From the NCBI GenBank assembly GCA_004369045.1, contig ML213504.1, positions 1,908,894-1,972,893 of the forward strand: a stretch of 64,000 bases of DNA, read 5' to 3'. Shown piece after piece: positions 44,237 to 55,902 of this stretch; positions within the stretch are counted from its first letter, which is position 1; every line of letters starts with the position of its first letter. Source of the DNA: Heliocybe sulcata. Taxonomy: Eukaryota > Basidiomycota > Agaricomycetes > Gloeophyllales > Gloeophyllaceae. Position numbers and translations under genes: made by a program. The notes beneath the pieces are model-generated. The model did no database searches. It was not told where the DNA came from and saw only the letters and a program-made list of their open reading frames with translations.

Positions 44237-45918
44237 TTCTGAGTAGTTGCCCGTCCAAGTCAATGTTGCCTTCTTCCTTTTCCTAGTTCTGTGAATGTTA
44301 GCCTTACGTTTTCTCATTTTATGAAGGTATCCCCTACCCGTGTACTGGAATGGCATGGCTGGCATCCTCTGTACGTGAATCACCCTTGATAGCCTCAGAT
44401 TCCTCATCAGAGTGATCCTCTGCCAAAGTGGTCCAAGTAGGTATAAGATCTTGCTCTTCATCGGGGGTAGGATTCAGCTTTTGTTCCGGAATGAAGTTCA
44501 AGTCTGGGCTAGTGCAAACTGTGCTGTTCGTAGCATATCCTGCATCACCATGGACACTACTGCACTCAGAACCATGAGTGGATAAAGTGCTCTCTGCTAA
44601 ACATGAAGGACGATATCAGATGATCACTCATTGATGATCCAGAACGTAACTGTACCTGTATTGGGAATCTGCATTGTTGACCAGTAGGACATAGCAGCAA
44701 GTGTTCTGGAGTAGCAATAGGAGGATATCTGTAAGACAGATGGTTGGTTGAAAAACAAAGAGCATTTAGATGTCAAGGACCCTCAGATAGCAAATGATTC
44801 TCTACCTGAAATGAATCTGATGCGCTATTACTGTAGTTTGCTACCACAGTCACAGATAGCCAAATGATAGGATGAAGTCCTGCACTCTATAGTATGCCAG
44901 AAGGGGGGAAAGGGAAAAATAGAAACACGTGGAGCTATTTTATAGTCTTCATTTGGCATGTTTGGTTGAGTTTGTACATATTTGCATTGAGGTCAGGTGA
45001 CATGCTTTATAATCAGCAGTTGGTCTGGGCTCATCTGATCATGGTCTAGAAGCTCTATTATTAGATTCAATGATTGCAGGAAGTCTTGGCGATGGCGATG
45101 ATTCTCACAATGATCTTGGGTCTCATGATATGAAATGTGAGATTAGATCCCAAATCTTTGGCAAGGCTATGGGTCAGCTGTAGCACGGTAGCAAACCTGC
45201 TGATGTGGTGAGTTTAGGCTAGCTGAAGAATGGGATCCCTGTAAAGGTGACCTTAGCAACAGAGGAGCTGGCAAGGTTGCACATTGTTGAAGGGAGTTCC
45301 AAAGCAAATATATACACTCATAAGCACTAGATACATCCACTCAATATATCTAAGGGCTTACCTGCATGTTGTTGAAGGGAGTCCAAAAGGAACAGGTTAG
45401 AGAACGAACCCTACAACATATGTAAAACACAAAGTGGCCACTCTGTGTGACATGTGACATAATGTCACAGTGGCTAGAAGCAATGTGGCTGAAGGTGAGC
45501 CCTTACAATTCTGAAGGGGAATGAGTTGAGACTCCCCACAAATTTTTAGCTGAAAGCTTCACACAATTCAGGATACCATACCACTAGAATCAATCTATTA
45601 TATGCTATGAAATGTGATGCAGAACTTTGTCTCACCACCTCACCACTCTTACATGTGACATGCAACAAGGCCAAAATTCCATGAAAATCGCAAAATTAAT
45701 AATGATTTTATGCTGCAACAAGGCTTTTTGCATTGCTCCTTGGTCTGGTGACAAGTGACTAGCACCCAACAGGATACCTTGCGACATGTGACACAGTGGA
45801 TTAATTGTATATTTCTCATAACTCCACCACCTTCTGAGCCACGTTTGAGCCTGCTGTTTGGACTTGATCATGGTATCCATGCTTGCAAGTTGCTGACAGA
45901 ATCCATAGCATGCTCTGA
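44237..45918. other. CpG-starved, AT-rich tract left of the LINE
   Basis: CG dinucleotides are scarce, most clearly from about 44640 to 45770, and no coding frame is readable. Together with 55903 to about 56800 this was one continuous tract before the LINE inserted. It looks like an old decayed repeat; family unknown. Confidence 0.6.
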
Positions 45919-45933
45919 CAGTCACTCATATCT
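45919..45933. repeat. Target-site duplication, left copy
   Basis: The 15 bp CAGTCACTCATATCT lie just before the poly-T run. The same 15 bp occur at 55888-55902 at the other end of the LINE. The last T may belong to the poly-T run. Confidence 0.9.
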
Positions 45934-45952
45934 TTTTTTTTTTTTTTTTTTT
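45933..45952 (-). repeat. Poly(A) tail of the LINE (poly-T on plus strand)
   Basis: Twenty T residues in a row on the plus strand lie between the left target duplication and the LINE 3' UTR, as expected from target-primed reverse transcription. Confidence 0.9.
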
Positions 45953-46131
45953 GAGGAACAAAACGAACAGGCAAGCGTACTAGCCACCCCCCGTCCGCCG
46001 TCAAAATTAATTCGTATAACCGAAAGCGATATAACCGTTAACCGGATTCAAAGACCTCAGGTTTCCTCGGGAGGAAATGCATTACGCACGCTGCCAAGGC
46101 GGCAGTGTGGGACTCCATACCTCCATCAATG

Positions 46132-49100
46132 CTAAGGTGGTTCGCGTCGTCTGAACCGCCAAGGCTCCGGAAGGTGGATACCCATTAAAACCCCCGTTGT
46201 GGTTATCCAATCGTCAGGTAAGTATATCTCATCCTGTAGCGTATGGCTCCAGGTTTGAAGGACGGTTCGTCGAGAGAGTGCTTGTTTGCCTAGGGAGGAC
46301 ACATTGGTGAGCGCCTGGTCCATTGTCAGGCATTTAGAGATTGCCGCCTTCCAGCGGTTGAGGATCTCATTCTTAGTATATTTTTCGTCAGGGTGCGAGA
46401 TGACCCGTTCGCAGCGCATCTTCCAGATCAGGAAGGCAGACTCGGTCATCATAATTCTGAACAGGCGGTCCACACCTGGGACACGGGCGCCCGTAGCCGA
46501 TTTATGGTGTACCATGTTGCATCCGAAGATGAGTCCGAAGGTGGGTTTTTTCCATTGGCCCCATTTTTGGAGCCAGAATGCTTTTGCGATTGCCCAGATC
46601 TCTTTTTGTCCCGGGGCCGAGCAATCGGTGAGTATGTGTTCGAGCATATCATCTATTTGGCAGTGCTGACAGATAGCTCGGTGTTCATAGTGTCGAATAT
46701 TTGACCACCAGGGGCCCACATGGTAAGCTCCGTGTACTGCTTTATAATTAAAGTCCTGAATATTCCGGGGTAGGTCCTTGTGTCGTAGCGATTTCCAGAT
46801 CATTTCATCGGTTGGGAGAATGCCACAGTACTCGTTCACTGCATGGCGGATGATGTCAAGGTTTATTAAGGTCGCCCTTCGCACTGTGGGTCGTTTTGAG
46901 GCCTGGATGGCCTTGTAAGCAAGAGCTTGTGTCATAGTTGTGAGTTTTGCTCCAGATAGGTTCCATTTACTGTCAATTGAAAGGTCGAGGTGATCAGCCA
47001 GTTCCCTCCTAGCGCCGGCGCCAGCTAGGGCATCAGCTTTGATGTTTCCGGGGAGGTTCGCGTGGCCTTTTATCCAGGAGAAGGTAGTCGGGGCACTTCT
47101 TGCCCGTAACGCGGCGACGAGCGGGCGCCACAGGGCTGCATTTCGTACGCCGACATAGTTCCTGTCTTCCCAGTCACGATAATCTCGCGCTAGGCCATTA
47201 ACCACCAATCTCGAGTCTGATTCGAAGTGGATGGGGGCAAATGAGTCGACTGCCTTGGTGAGCAATAACACTGCAGCTATCTCTCCGGCATTGTTTGTAT
47301 TAAATGAGTCCAGAAGCCGGGAGGATATATTTCGGTGATCATTGGGACCGAAGAAGACGCCACTGCCGGCTCTAGCATTTACGGAGCCATTATCGAGGCA
47401 CGCTCCATCGGTGAAGGCATGCACGGCCTCATTGTGTAGAACTGCGCCTAGCCGTCTGGTGGCGGGGTCATTACTGGATGCTCCAGGCTCGCAGAAGATG
47501 CGAAAGCCTTGCGACAGTCCCCCGGAGGAGGATACTGATGGGTCGAAAGTTATCGGCCCATATGTGGTGAGCGCTGCTTCGTTTGCATTAAGTCACCGTC
47601 CTGTTAGTGACAGGTTGTCCGACGGGCGCGGGGTCTTCCAGGGGTCCCATCTGGTTCCCTCTAGCTCCTGTCGGAGTGACTGGGCTGCGTTAAAGCAGCC
47701 CTTCGGGTTCCTACATCCGATCTGTCGGTCGCACTTGCATGCGATGCATGCACAGTTGATTCGGTTCCGGTGCTTCTTAGCCGGGTGGGTCGTCCGGCTG
47801 CGTTCGAGGATTTTGTGTAAGTCTGCCATAGTGCGCACCCCGTGGTTTTTGTGGAGGCATATGGCTGCCTCGGAGTTCTGCAGGGCCCTTAGGTGCCTTC
47901 TTGCCCCGAAGTGGTGCCAGGCAGGGAGGGCCTCCAGGAGGCGTGTGGAGGGCTTAAGAGCAGTGAACGATAGATTTGCTTCCTTCGCAAACCGGAGCAT
48001 ATCGAGGGCGATAGTTGGGAGGGAGGTGTTACCTCATACGGGTACGTCCCAGCTTTGCAAAAATGTGTTTATTTTTGCCCATGACTGGATGTCTCCAGCT
48101 TTGGCGGTGACATATTTGCCCATTACTGCATTCATGAAGGGAGACCAGGGTGCTGGGTCGTCCAAATTTAGGTGAAGTTTCAGTTTTACTGCTTGGATGG
48201 ACTTATTGCGATGCCAGAGGTTTACCAAACCAAGGCCGCCTTCCTCCACTGGGTGCTCAAGGGTTGCTCTATTGATTAGTGGCGAAGAATGGTCGGCCCA
48301 GATGAAGTCACCAATCGTCTTCTGGAGTCGTGTGGTGATTTCATCTGGCATGCCCTGTGCGGCGGTGAGGTACTGTGTAGTTGCGCGAATGAACTGATTG
48401 ACCAGGTGCTTCCTGGTCACCAGGTCCGAGTGTCTGGTTTCCCATATGGCAAGTCGGGAGGAGATCTTTTCCAGGATGGTGAGCCAGGGCGTGACCGCGG
48501 AGGCATTGTTACCGACCCACGTGCCCAGAATACGGACAGATTGGCCGTCTTCAAGAATCCAGATGGTTTGTGGGATCGGTGTACTCGCAGGGTGGAGGGT
48601 CCGCGTGGTGAGTACCTGCTTCCTATATTCTGAGGTACCGATGGGAATGATTTCCGTTTTGTTGATGTTGAATCGTGCTCGGGAGGCCTGGCACCATTTT
48701 GAGAGGAGGGCCTCTAGCGTGTAGAAGTCGTCATATTCGCTCAGGTACATTGTTGTATCATCCGCAAACAGTGTGGCTATGAGCCGGTTGGCTGACCCGG
48801 GGATGTTTATTCCTAATAGGTTGGATTGGCGGAGCATGCTCGCAAGTGGCTCTATAGCGATGAGGAATAAGAGACAAGAGAGAGGGTCACCCTGGTGTAC
48901 CCCTCAGGTGACCCGGAAGGGCTGGCTCATTTCGCCGTTGACCGCAACTCTGGTTGTTGCATATTTATACAGGGTGTTGACCATGTTGATGAAGTTTTCA
49001 GGTAGGTTATAACGTACGCATGGTTTTTGCGAGGTAAGCATGGTCAATTTTGTCATAGGCCTTTTCCTGATCGAGGGTGATTATAACGCCGTTGATTTCT

Positions 49101-52100
49101 TCAGCTTCAGCATAGTCAATTACGATTTGGGTAAGTTGCGTCTGGTTCAGGATCGACCGGCCGGGGATGAAACCAGCTTGGCTCTTGTGTATGATCTCAG
49201 GTGCCGTTTTGGCGAGACGGAGGGCCAGGGCCTTGGTGTATAGTTTGTAATCTGTATTCAGGAGGGTAATGGGTCGGTAATTTTCTATTTCCCGTTTATC
49301 TTTCTTTTTATAGATAGGGTTCATCCAGCCCTCCGAGAATGCTGAGGAGGGGGAGAGTCCATGTGACTCTACCTCATTAAAGACTTCCACGAGGCATTGG
49401 ACCACGTCGAAGGGTGTCCTGGAGGCTGCTTTGTCCTGGATCGCTACCTTATGTAGTGTTTTCCATAATTCATAGGTGATGCCGTCCAGCCCCGCAGCTT
49501 TATTGTGTTTGGAGACTTTCAAGGCGTACTCAATTTCATTGTACGTCATGCTTTTCCGGAGCTCTTCAGCGTTCGGGGCGCTCATTGTCGTCTCAACCGC
49601 CCCTAGGACCTCCTTGGTTATGGGTCGGAGGGCAGGCTCCGGAAGGGGGGGGTCATCGGACTGCAAGTCTTCATGATAGTTGTGCGCTAACTCGGCCATG
49701 TCCGAAGTCCGTGTTTTGTAAGATGGGGGGTTGGTTCCCGGTATCCTCAGTTCCATGATTATGTCTCTTGGTTTTTGGGGCTTACTTAGACTGGAGAAAG
49801 CTCTGCCCGGGCATCCCCCTTCCCGTCGCATGCGGGCTGCTATGGTGGTACGGTCGCGTAGGTGCTTCAGGACTTCAAGCCGTTTGATACGCGCACTGAT
49901 TTCAGCATAAATGAGCCCGTCAGGGTCTGGGTCAGCTGTGCCTGCCTTCTGTCGCAACTGTTTGAGTCGTCTTATCTTTCCTGGGATTGTGAGCGGGAAG
50001 AGTTTCTTGGAACGCATCCTCGCAAGTGCGGTAGTCTCCCGCTTAAAGTGCTCAAATCGTAGCTGCTTATTGGAGTGTTCTGACCATTCAGTAAGGTCAC
50101 GGAAATCTTCTTGCATGTCTCGCCCGAGTGAGCATATTCCTTGGATGAGTTCAGTGTCCTGGAGAAGGTATTCTGGCAAGGACCACCGTCCGCACCCAAT
50201 ATATGGTGCCGTAGGGTGTCGCACGGAGCAGGACACCAGCTTGTGATCCGTGGTGATCGCCACTTCATCAATATCCCAGTCACGGGCAGAGTCTAATATT
50301 TCTTCTGAGACGTATATTCGGTCGAGTCTGGATAGTGCCGGTTGGGAGGTACTCAGTGATCGGTACGTAAAGGCTACTTCATTTTCGTGCACGCTTCTCC
50401 ATCCATCGAAGAGCAGGAAGTCCTCTTTCAGGGAGAGGAGTTCAGATACTGCCGCTCGGTTATCGGCTTTACAGGGGAGGCGGTCCAGGGGGTCTTCAAC
50501 TATGTTGAAGTCTCCTAGCATGACATCAGGAAAAGGCAGGTTGAGATTTCGCCATTTTTCACGCAGCTGCCTCCAGAATAGCTTATTTTCAGACATAGAT
50601 CTGTTCAGAGCATAAACCGTCAGGACGGTTAGTGTTAAAGTCCCATGCCATGTTATTGTTACAAGTAACGCCCGGCCGGTGAAAGGCACTAACACGCGAC
50701 GAAACCTGCACAGACCTAAAGGGGAACAACAACCACAAAGCGTAGCACCAATCCCTTGGTGCTAGATGGCTGCGAGGTCCGGGGCGACGAAGGGTATAAT
50801 AGACGTTCGGAGGGATAGGGTAGGGTAAGACGTATAGGTGGGGCTAAAGGTAGATTGGCGCAGACCAGTCGCAGTCGTGCGGCAGTCTCAATTCGATACG
50901 CACACTTCGGGAAACGCTTGTATCGTACTCCGCTTGACGATGCGATTCTAACGCACCTGGTGCGCTCTTGGTGCGATAACTTCTCGGGCTGTCGCAGAGC
51001 GCGCGCTTGTCGCACGGACCCGGAGGGAGCGGGATCGGGATCGCCTACACAATGTGATCGAGGCACACGTACAATGCCGTCGGTGCGATGTGCGATGCTT
51101 CTAAAACTCGAGACAAACTCGAACGCGGTTAACGAGACGGGCGGCGCATGAGGCCGGACTTAAGAGAAAACTTGGAAACGAAAGAGCTCACTTGTCGCGT
51201 GCGCTGTCAGAAGGTTCGCGCAAACTCTGGTTGAAGTCGGAAGACCATCGAAAGCCTTATACTCTGGAGGAAACTCTTGCGCCGAGAACGGGATATGAAG
51301 GGTGAAGATAACTTGCATTTTCGATACAAAGAGAAAGGGTTTAAGTACAAACGTCACCGCTACACTACTCGCAGTCGCACATGAAGAGAAAACCGTCTCC
51401 CGCAAACCATCTCCTGCATCGTGCGCTCGTCCACAAGGCGCGCACCGCCCCAACCGCCCTGTACCTAACTTTCCTACCAATCCCATCATTTCCGCGTGGC
51501 GCGGTGCCTGCATGAGTACGCCCGTAGCCTAGCTTGAAACGCGCGACGAGTCTTGTCCTCGCGCCACGCCGTACGAGACCTTGCGTCGACGCGGCGGTGC
51601 CACAGTAACTTGAGTGGCGGGCGTAGTTGCCGAAGAGCGGCGCGGCTGTGCCGAAAGGGGTAGTGGGTCGGGCGAGTGATGCGTCGCGCGGAGGGAGCCG
51701 AAACTGATGATGGAGGCGGTGAGTTGATGCGTACAGGCGCCCTGAGCATGCGACCTGACGGGCGGCGAAGGCGATGATGGGAACGACAGGCGGGACACTG
51801 AGTGGGATGGTCGATCTAGAATGACTCGATGGCCTAGACTCCTCGGGACCGACCGGTCTGTGTTGTGCCGAGGTGCCGTTGACTCGATCGGAAAGATCCG
51901 GAGGCCGAGGCTTACGCGTCATTGTGGCTGAGTCCAAGAATAGTTCCCGAGACCAGAATAGATCGGTTTGCATTGAGTCCCGCTGAATAGAGTGAGTGTC
52001 GCCGCGCTGCAGGGAATAGAGTCGCGAGCTTGCCGCCAGAGTGAATAGTCAGGGTCGCCAGTATAGTCGTCACTCGCCTTCCAAGGAGCTGTCAGCGGCG

Positions 52101-52878
52101 AGCGAACGTGCAATAGAGTCGCAACGTCGCCGCGATCACGAAACCACCCTAAAACACGTTTTCGGAGTGCAGAACCCTGATTGGCTGTATCACCGGGAAT
52201 GATCTCGGTCGGCACGGCTGTATCAATATCAGTGTAGTTCCTGTTAAGCACGATCGCGACACCTGCAGCGGAGGATTCATGGTCCGGCAGGGCCGAGCTG
52301 ATGATATGCAGTCGGCTGCTGAAGATACGGTTGAGGTTTTCAGTCATATTAGCCGAGAGGTGGGCCTCCTGGGTGGCAAGTATGCCGATTTTCTTATCCC
52401 GCATTAATTGGTTTATATGCATCCATTTGCCTTGAGACAATGGGCCCGTCCCGACGCCCTTCATATTGAGCGAAGCTACTTTAATGTAAGCTTTTGTCTT
52501 TTTCTTAAGGGTGCGGGGGCGTGGTACCCGTCATCTCCACTCTCGATGTGGTATTCGAGGCAGGTCACCCGGGCCCTCCGAGTCAGGGGGCAAGGAGGTG
52601 CCTTGCCCTTGAAGGGCATCATCCCCCACTGGTGGGTGGGGGGGACCTGACTGGGTGTAGTCAGGTACACTGCTTGTGGTGCACAGTGACGAGTCCGGGT
52701 GGGTTGCGGAGCTCGCAAGGCTGTCGGGAGCTTGGCCGGATCTGTCTTCAGCGACAAAGTTGACAGCGGATCGCGATGTGCCTCGAGATCCGGTGGCGGT
52801 GGACGATTCACCTGTACCTAGGGCATAAAGGTTAGTAGAAGCAGTTGCGGTGTTGTCCCTCGTCGTACAACCGTCCAA
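46132..52878 (-). pseudogene. LINE ORF2: endonuclease, reverse transcriptase, RNase H
   Basis: The start is probably near 52878 (MDGCTTRDNTATASTNLYAL). The APE-type endonuclease begins VASLNMKG and has TQEAHLS, then after the insert LGDFNIVEDPLDR and the TDHKLVS His motif. RT motifs: WMNPIYKKKDKREIENYRPI, SQAGFIPGRS, QEKAYDKIDHAYL, GVHQGDPLSCLLFLIAIEPL and the catalytic LFADDTTMYLS. A Cys cluster (CACIACKCDRQIGCRNPKGC) follows. RNase H has FTDGACLDNG, NNAGEIAAVL, ESDSRLVVNG and the later Asp in IKADALAGAG. After it comes CQHCQIDDMLEHILTDC, a zf-RVT-like finger. The frame is broken by the 1.5-kb insert, by TGA stops at 52531-52533, about 48904, 48034-48036 and 47593-47595, and by one single-base shift near 49010. 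Confidence 0.88.
50680..52192. mobile_element. 1.5-kb insertion inside the LINE endonuclease, TG..CA ends
   Basis: The endonuclease reading ...EIIPG breaks off at 52193 and resumes as GRALLVT at about 50679. The intervening 1513 bp begin TGAAAGGCAC and end GGCTGTATCA and are flanked on both sides by CCGG, which the empty LINE has once at this point. The ends and size would suit a solo LTR or a small non-autonomous element, but no protein, terminal repeat pair or family mark is recognisable. It is GC- and CpG-rich and is the youngest layer of the nest. Confidence 0.7.
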
Positions 52879-53260
52879 ACGAGGTTAGGGAGTCTGGCCC
52901 TCCTCCCAGGGGTGGTTATGTCTTGGCTACGTAGCCTCCGCTCGACCCGTTTCAAGCAGAGGTTTTGGCCGCGACTTCAGCCTCTCGGCCCGGCTCACCA
53001 AAGCCTAAATAGGCTGCCGGTTGTGTCAAGGTATCGCCTCCCCTTGACTAGCGTATGAGCTTTCCTGTCCCGCTCGCGGTCAGTAAATTTGGGCCCTACG
53101 CTTGACGGAGGTGTTTATAGTCCGAATGGGCAGACGTGTACATAGGATAAAGGAATGTTATTATTTCAAACGAGTGTGCGTACAGATAGTACAAGCATGG
53201 CGGTGCATATTTCGTGTCATAGTACTGGGTACGAGGATAGCATGCAGAAATGGGTGTCGC

Positions 53261-55240
53261 TCAGTTACCCCGACCCCATTTGCCTCGTCCTCGTCCGCGT
53301 TGGCCTTTCCCGCCCCTGTTGCCCGCTCCTTGAGCTCCACCACGCCCCTCGTTGGGAGAGGGAGCAATCGCATCTTGGAGGGCGGCTGGGAGGGCCGGGA
53401 AGGCATTGGCGGGAGTCGCGACTGCAGCTGGTATAGCCTGGTGGGCGGGGTGGGCATTATTGCGGTTGGCGGTCATCTGGGTCTTCACCCCGGGCCAGCC
53501 AGTCAAGGACGGATAGACGCACATGCCGGAGGGGTGTCCCGCCAAATGGCACTTCTTACAGAGGAAGGGGGGGTCCACTAGGGTCCCGGGTCCGAAGCGG
53601 TCATGGCTATAGCTTAGGGAGCGCAGGTGGTCGACCAGCTCATAGCGGTGTTCCGGGGATCCGGTGAGAGGGCGTATCGTAATCATGGCTGCCTTTGAGG
53701 GCTGCGTGTCAAGGATCTCGACACGGATAGAGGCACCAAATTGGATCAGCAGCACGGCCGGGTTGGTATGGAAGTTGGCCTCGTCTTGGCTGGCGAAGTG
53801 GATGATACGTTGGGCGGTGGCTGGCTGCTTATACAAAGAGTCGAGATAGTTACGGAGGATGTGCCGATCCTCCTCGACCCAGCCCATCACATGGCCAATG
53901 AGGATCCGGTCCGGCATATAGAGCCCGAATGGCGTGAAGAAGACGGTGCCATCCTGGGTGGCCGCGACTTCCTGGTTGAGAAGCCTATCCTTCTGCTGCG
54001 AGGACAAGCGGAATAGGATGTGTCACCACGGGCCGTAGCGATTGATGAACGCCGAATTTACGGGGATCGGCGGGCTGATCGAGAAGGTCGTGGGGTCAAC
54101 ACTGAGGACCGCCCCGGTGATAGCTTTGATCTGTGTGGCCTGCCGCATACTGGTCCTAGGTGTTGGTGTATCTTCGCCATAAAGTTCGGCCAGTACTGAC
54201 TCCCCCGGCAGCTGCTGCCACGTCGTGACCTGCGAGTCGGACATGTTAATGAGGAGGGACCAGGGGTTTGCTTGCAGGCGCACGGGCCAGCCTGTCACCG
54301 GCTTCGCCATCATTTGGAGTCCTTCGGCAGGCTGCGGAGGGTTGGCTGCGAGAGGGTGGCCTGGTGGTGGGGCCAGGGGAGGGGGGGCGGCGGCGCCAGC
54401 ACCGGGAGCCAGGTTGGGTGGCATGGCGAGGGCGGGGGTCGCCAGGCGGCGGTTGCCTCGTGGCGGGCGTGGAGCATCTATAGACATGTAAGTCGGATAC
54501 ATCCCGAGATATGGGGGGGTTAGGGTACCTTGCTCCGACGGTCTGCCTGTGGTGGGCAGAGGGGCGCTGCCGGAGGGGCCAGCTAGATGCCCATCGTCCT
54601 CGTGGAGGTCGGGGCAATGGCGTTTGCGACGGTGCAGGGGCATGGGGGTGGAGGGGATGGGGAGGGTAGTAGGCGTACCTTCCCTCAGTGCACCGTCCTG
54701 CGTGTACGTAGCTCCCACCGCCGCGGTATGGCCGCCGTTGATGGGGATAGAGTTGGCATGGCGATCGCTCGCGGTCAGGAGGTCGGGTGTGGGCATGGTG
54801 TTGCCATCTGCGGTGGTGTCCATGCTCGCCACATCCTTCATAGTCGATGTGGACAGGGCGAGGGGAGCACGGGAGGGCGAGCTCGGAGGGGAGCCCGGGT
54901 CGGGCCCGGTGTACCCCGTCAGCGGGAGGACGGTGGTAGTTGGGCTCGAGGGCGGGAGTGGGGAGGGTGTGTTCCTGGCTCGGGCCTTGCCTTTCCCGGT
55001 GGCATTCCCATTGTTGGGGGGCCCTGCGTTCACGGTGGCACGGTGCTTGGGCATGATGGGGAGGGAGCCAAGGATAATTGTCGTCATGTCTCCTCCTTTC
55101 CTCGGAGCCGGTGAGGGGGTCGACGGTCGCGAAGGTGGGGGGGATGAAGAGGGGACTTGCCTTGCTTCCGCCGGCGTCGGGAATTCGCTGGGGATCGCGA
55201 GGTCCATTGGCGCGTTGGTGGGGGTAGCAGGGTTGGACAT
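53261..55240 (-). pseudogene. LINE ORF1: gag-like RNA-binding protein
   Basis: The frame starts at 55240 (MSNPATPTNAPMDLAIPSEF). The N-terminal 270 residues are Pro/Ser/Thr-rich and disordered. A folded part follows (WPVRLQANPWSLLINMSDSQ; FINRYGPW; RILIGHVMGWVEEDRHILRN), then one CCHC zinc knuckle, CKKCHLAGHPSGMC. The C-terminus is Gly/Arg-rich (RGGKGQRGRGRGKWGRGN). These features are typical of nucleic-acid-binding ORF1 proteins of fungal LINEs, which coat the element RNA. One in-frame TGA at 54023-54025 splits the frame; the reading frame is unchanged after it. Confidence 0.85.
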
Positions 55241-55887
55241 AGTTAGAAGCTTCTCAGGTGTGAGGGATTCTCGAAAGATGTTCGTAGCGACCGGAGGTGG
55301 TAGCTGAAAGAGACGAGGGGGGGCCCGTCATCGCTGGTTATATACGATTCGGACAATGGGGAGATGCTCCAGAGTCGGGGACAAAGGAGGGGAGAAGCAC
55401 AGGGTGCCTTCAGCCAATGGGTGGTGCTTAGTCAGCAGCGGGGTTTGAAATGGGCACACAGGGAGTGCCCGTCGTCGTGCATGGCGGCCTGCATCGGTGG
55501 CATGCTCCAGATCGACATGGGGTCGCCTCAGGTGGGTGTGTGGTGAGGGTAGGGGAGTGGGTGAGTGGCAAAGTGCCTGGGCCCGTTTGGGAGCACAGAT
55601 GTGTGCGTTGGTGGTTCGTCCTCCAGTACCTGGTGGATGGACGTGGTTTCGTCCTTCCACCGCCTCAGGGGTAGACAGAGTTACTTACCTTCTACGATCC
55701 ATAGTAGTGGTCGGCTTATCCTGAGGTACAGAGATTGAGAAAGCGGCTAGAGGACGGGAGAAACGTTGGCGAAGGGGTGCCACTGCGCGGAGATGGTGGT
55801 CCAGTCTCGGCATTCCGTCCTGCGTGATCTTTGAGACGAGCTCGAGCGGCACTCCTTTTACCGCCCATATAGTTCGCTCCAGGCATC
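55241..55887 (-). other. LINE 5' leader
   Basis: About 650 bp between the right target duplication and the ORF1 start. It is GC-rich with no frame of note. In LINEs this part usually carries the internal promoter. Confidence 0.6.
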
Positions 55888-55902
55888 CAGTCACTCATAT
55901 CT
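55888..55902. repeat. Target-site duplication, right copy
   Basis: The 15 bp CAGTCACTCATATCT match 45919-45933 exactly and end the LINE on its 5' side. Confidence 0.9.

Larger units (their letters stand above)
45934..55887 (-). mobile_element. Full-length Tad/CoLINE-type LINE retrotransposon (with a 1.5-kb insert)
   Basis: The element is read on the minus strand. It is bounded by identical 15-bp target duplications and has a poly(A) tail seen as about 20 T on the plus strand (45933-45952). Order from its 5' end: a GC-rich leader of about 650 bp, ORF1 (gag-like, CCHC knuckle), ORF2 (endonuclease, RT, Cys cluster, RNase H, zf-RVT-like finger) and a 3' UTR of about 180 bp. Without the insert it would be about 8.4 kb, a whole copy rather than a 5'-truncated one. 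RNase H after RT points to the fungal Tad-like group. It has normal CpG density, unlike its flanks, so it is younger than they are. It is no longer active as it stands: five in-frame TGA stops, one frame shift near 49010 and the insert interrupt its frames. Confidence 0.9.

Noticed and set aside
51365-52464. Frames running inside and into the 1.5-kb insert
   Set aside because: They cross the insert junction or have no resemblance to any protein; the EN-like text stops exactly at the junction.
54549-55307. 252-codon plus-strand frame
   Set aside because: Antisense of the Pro/Thr/Ser-rich part of LINE ORF1.
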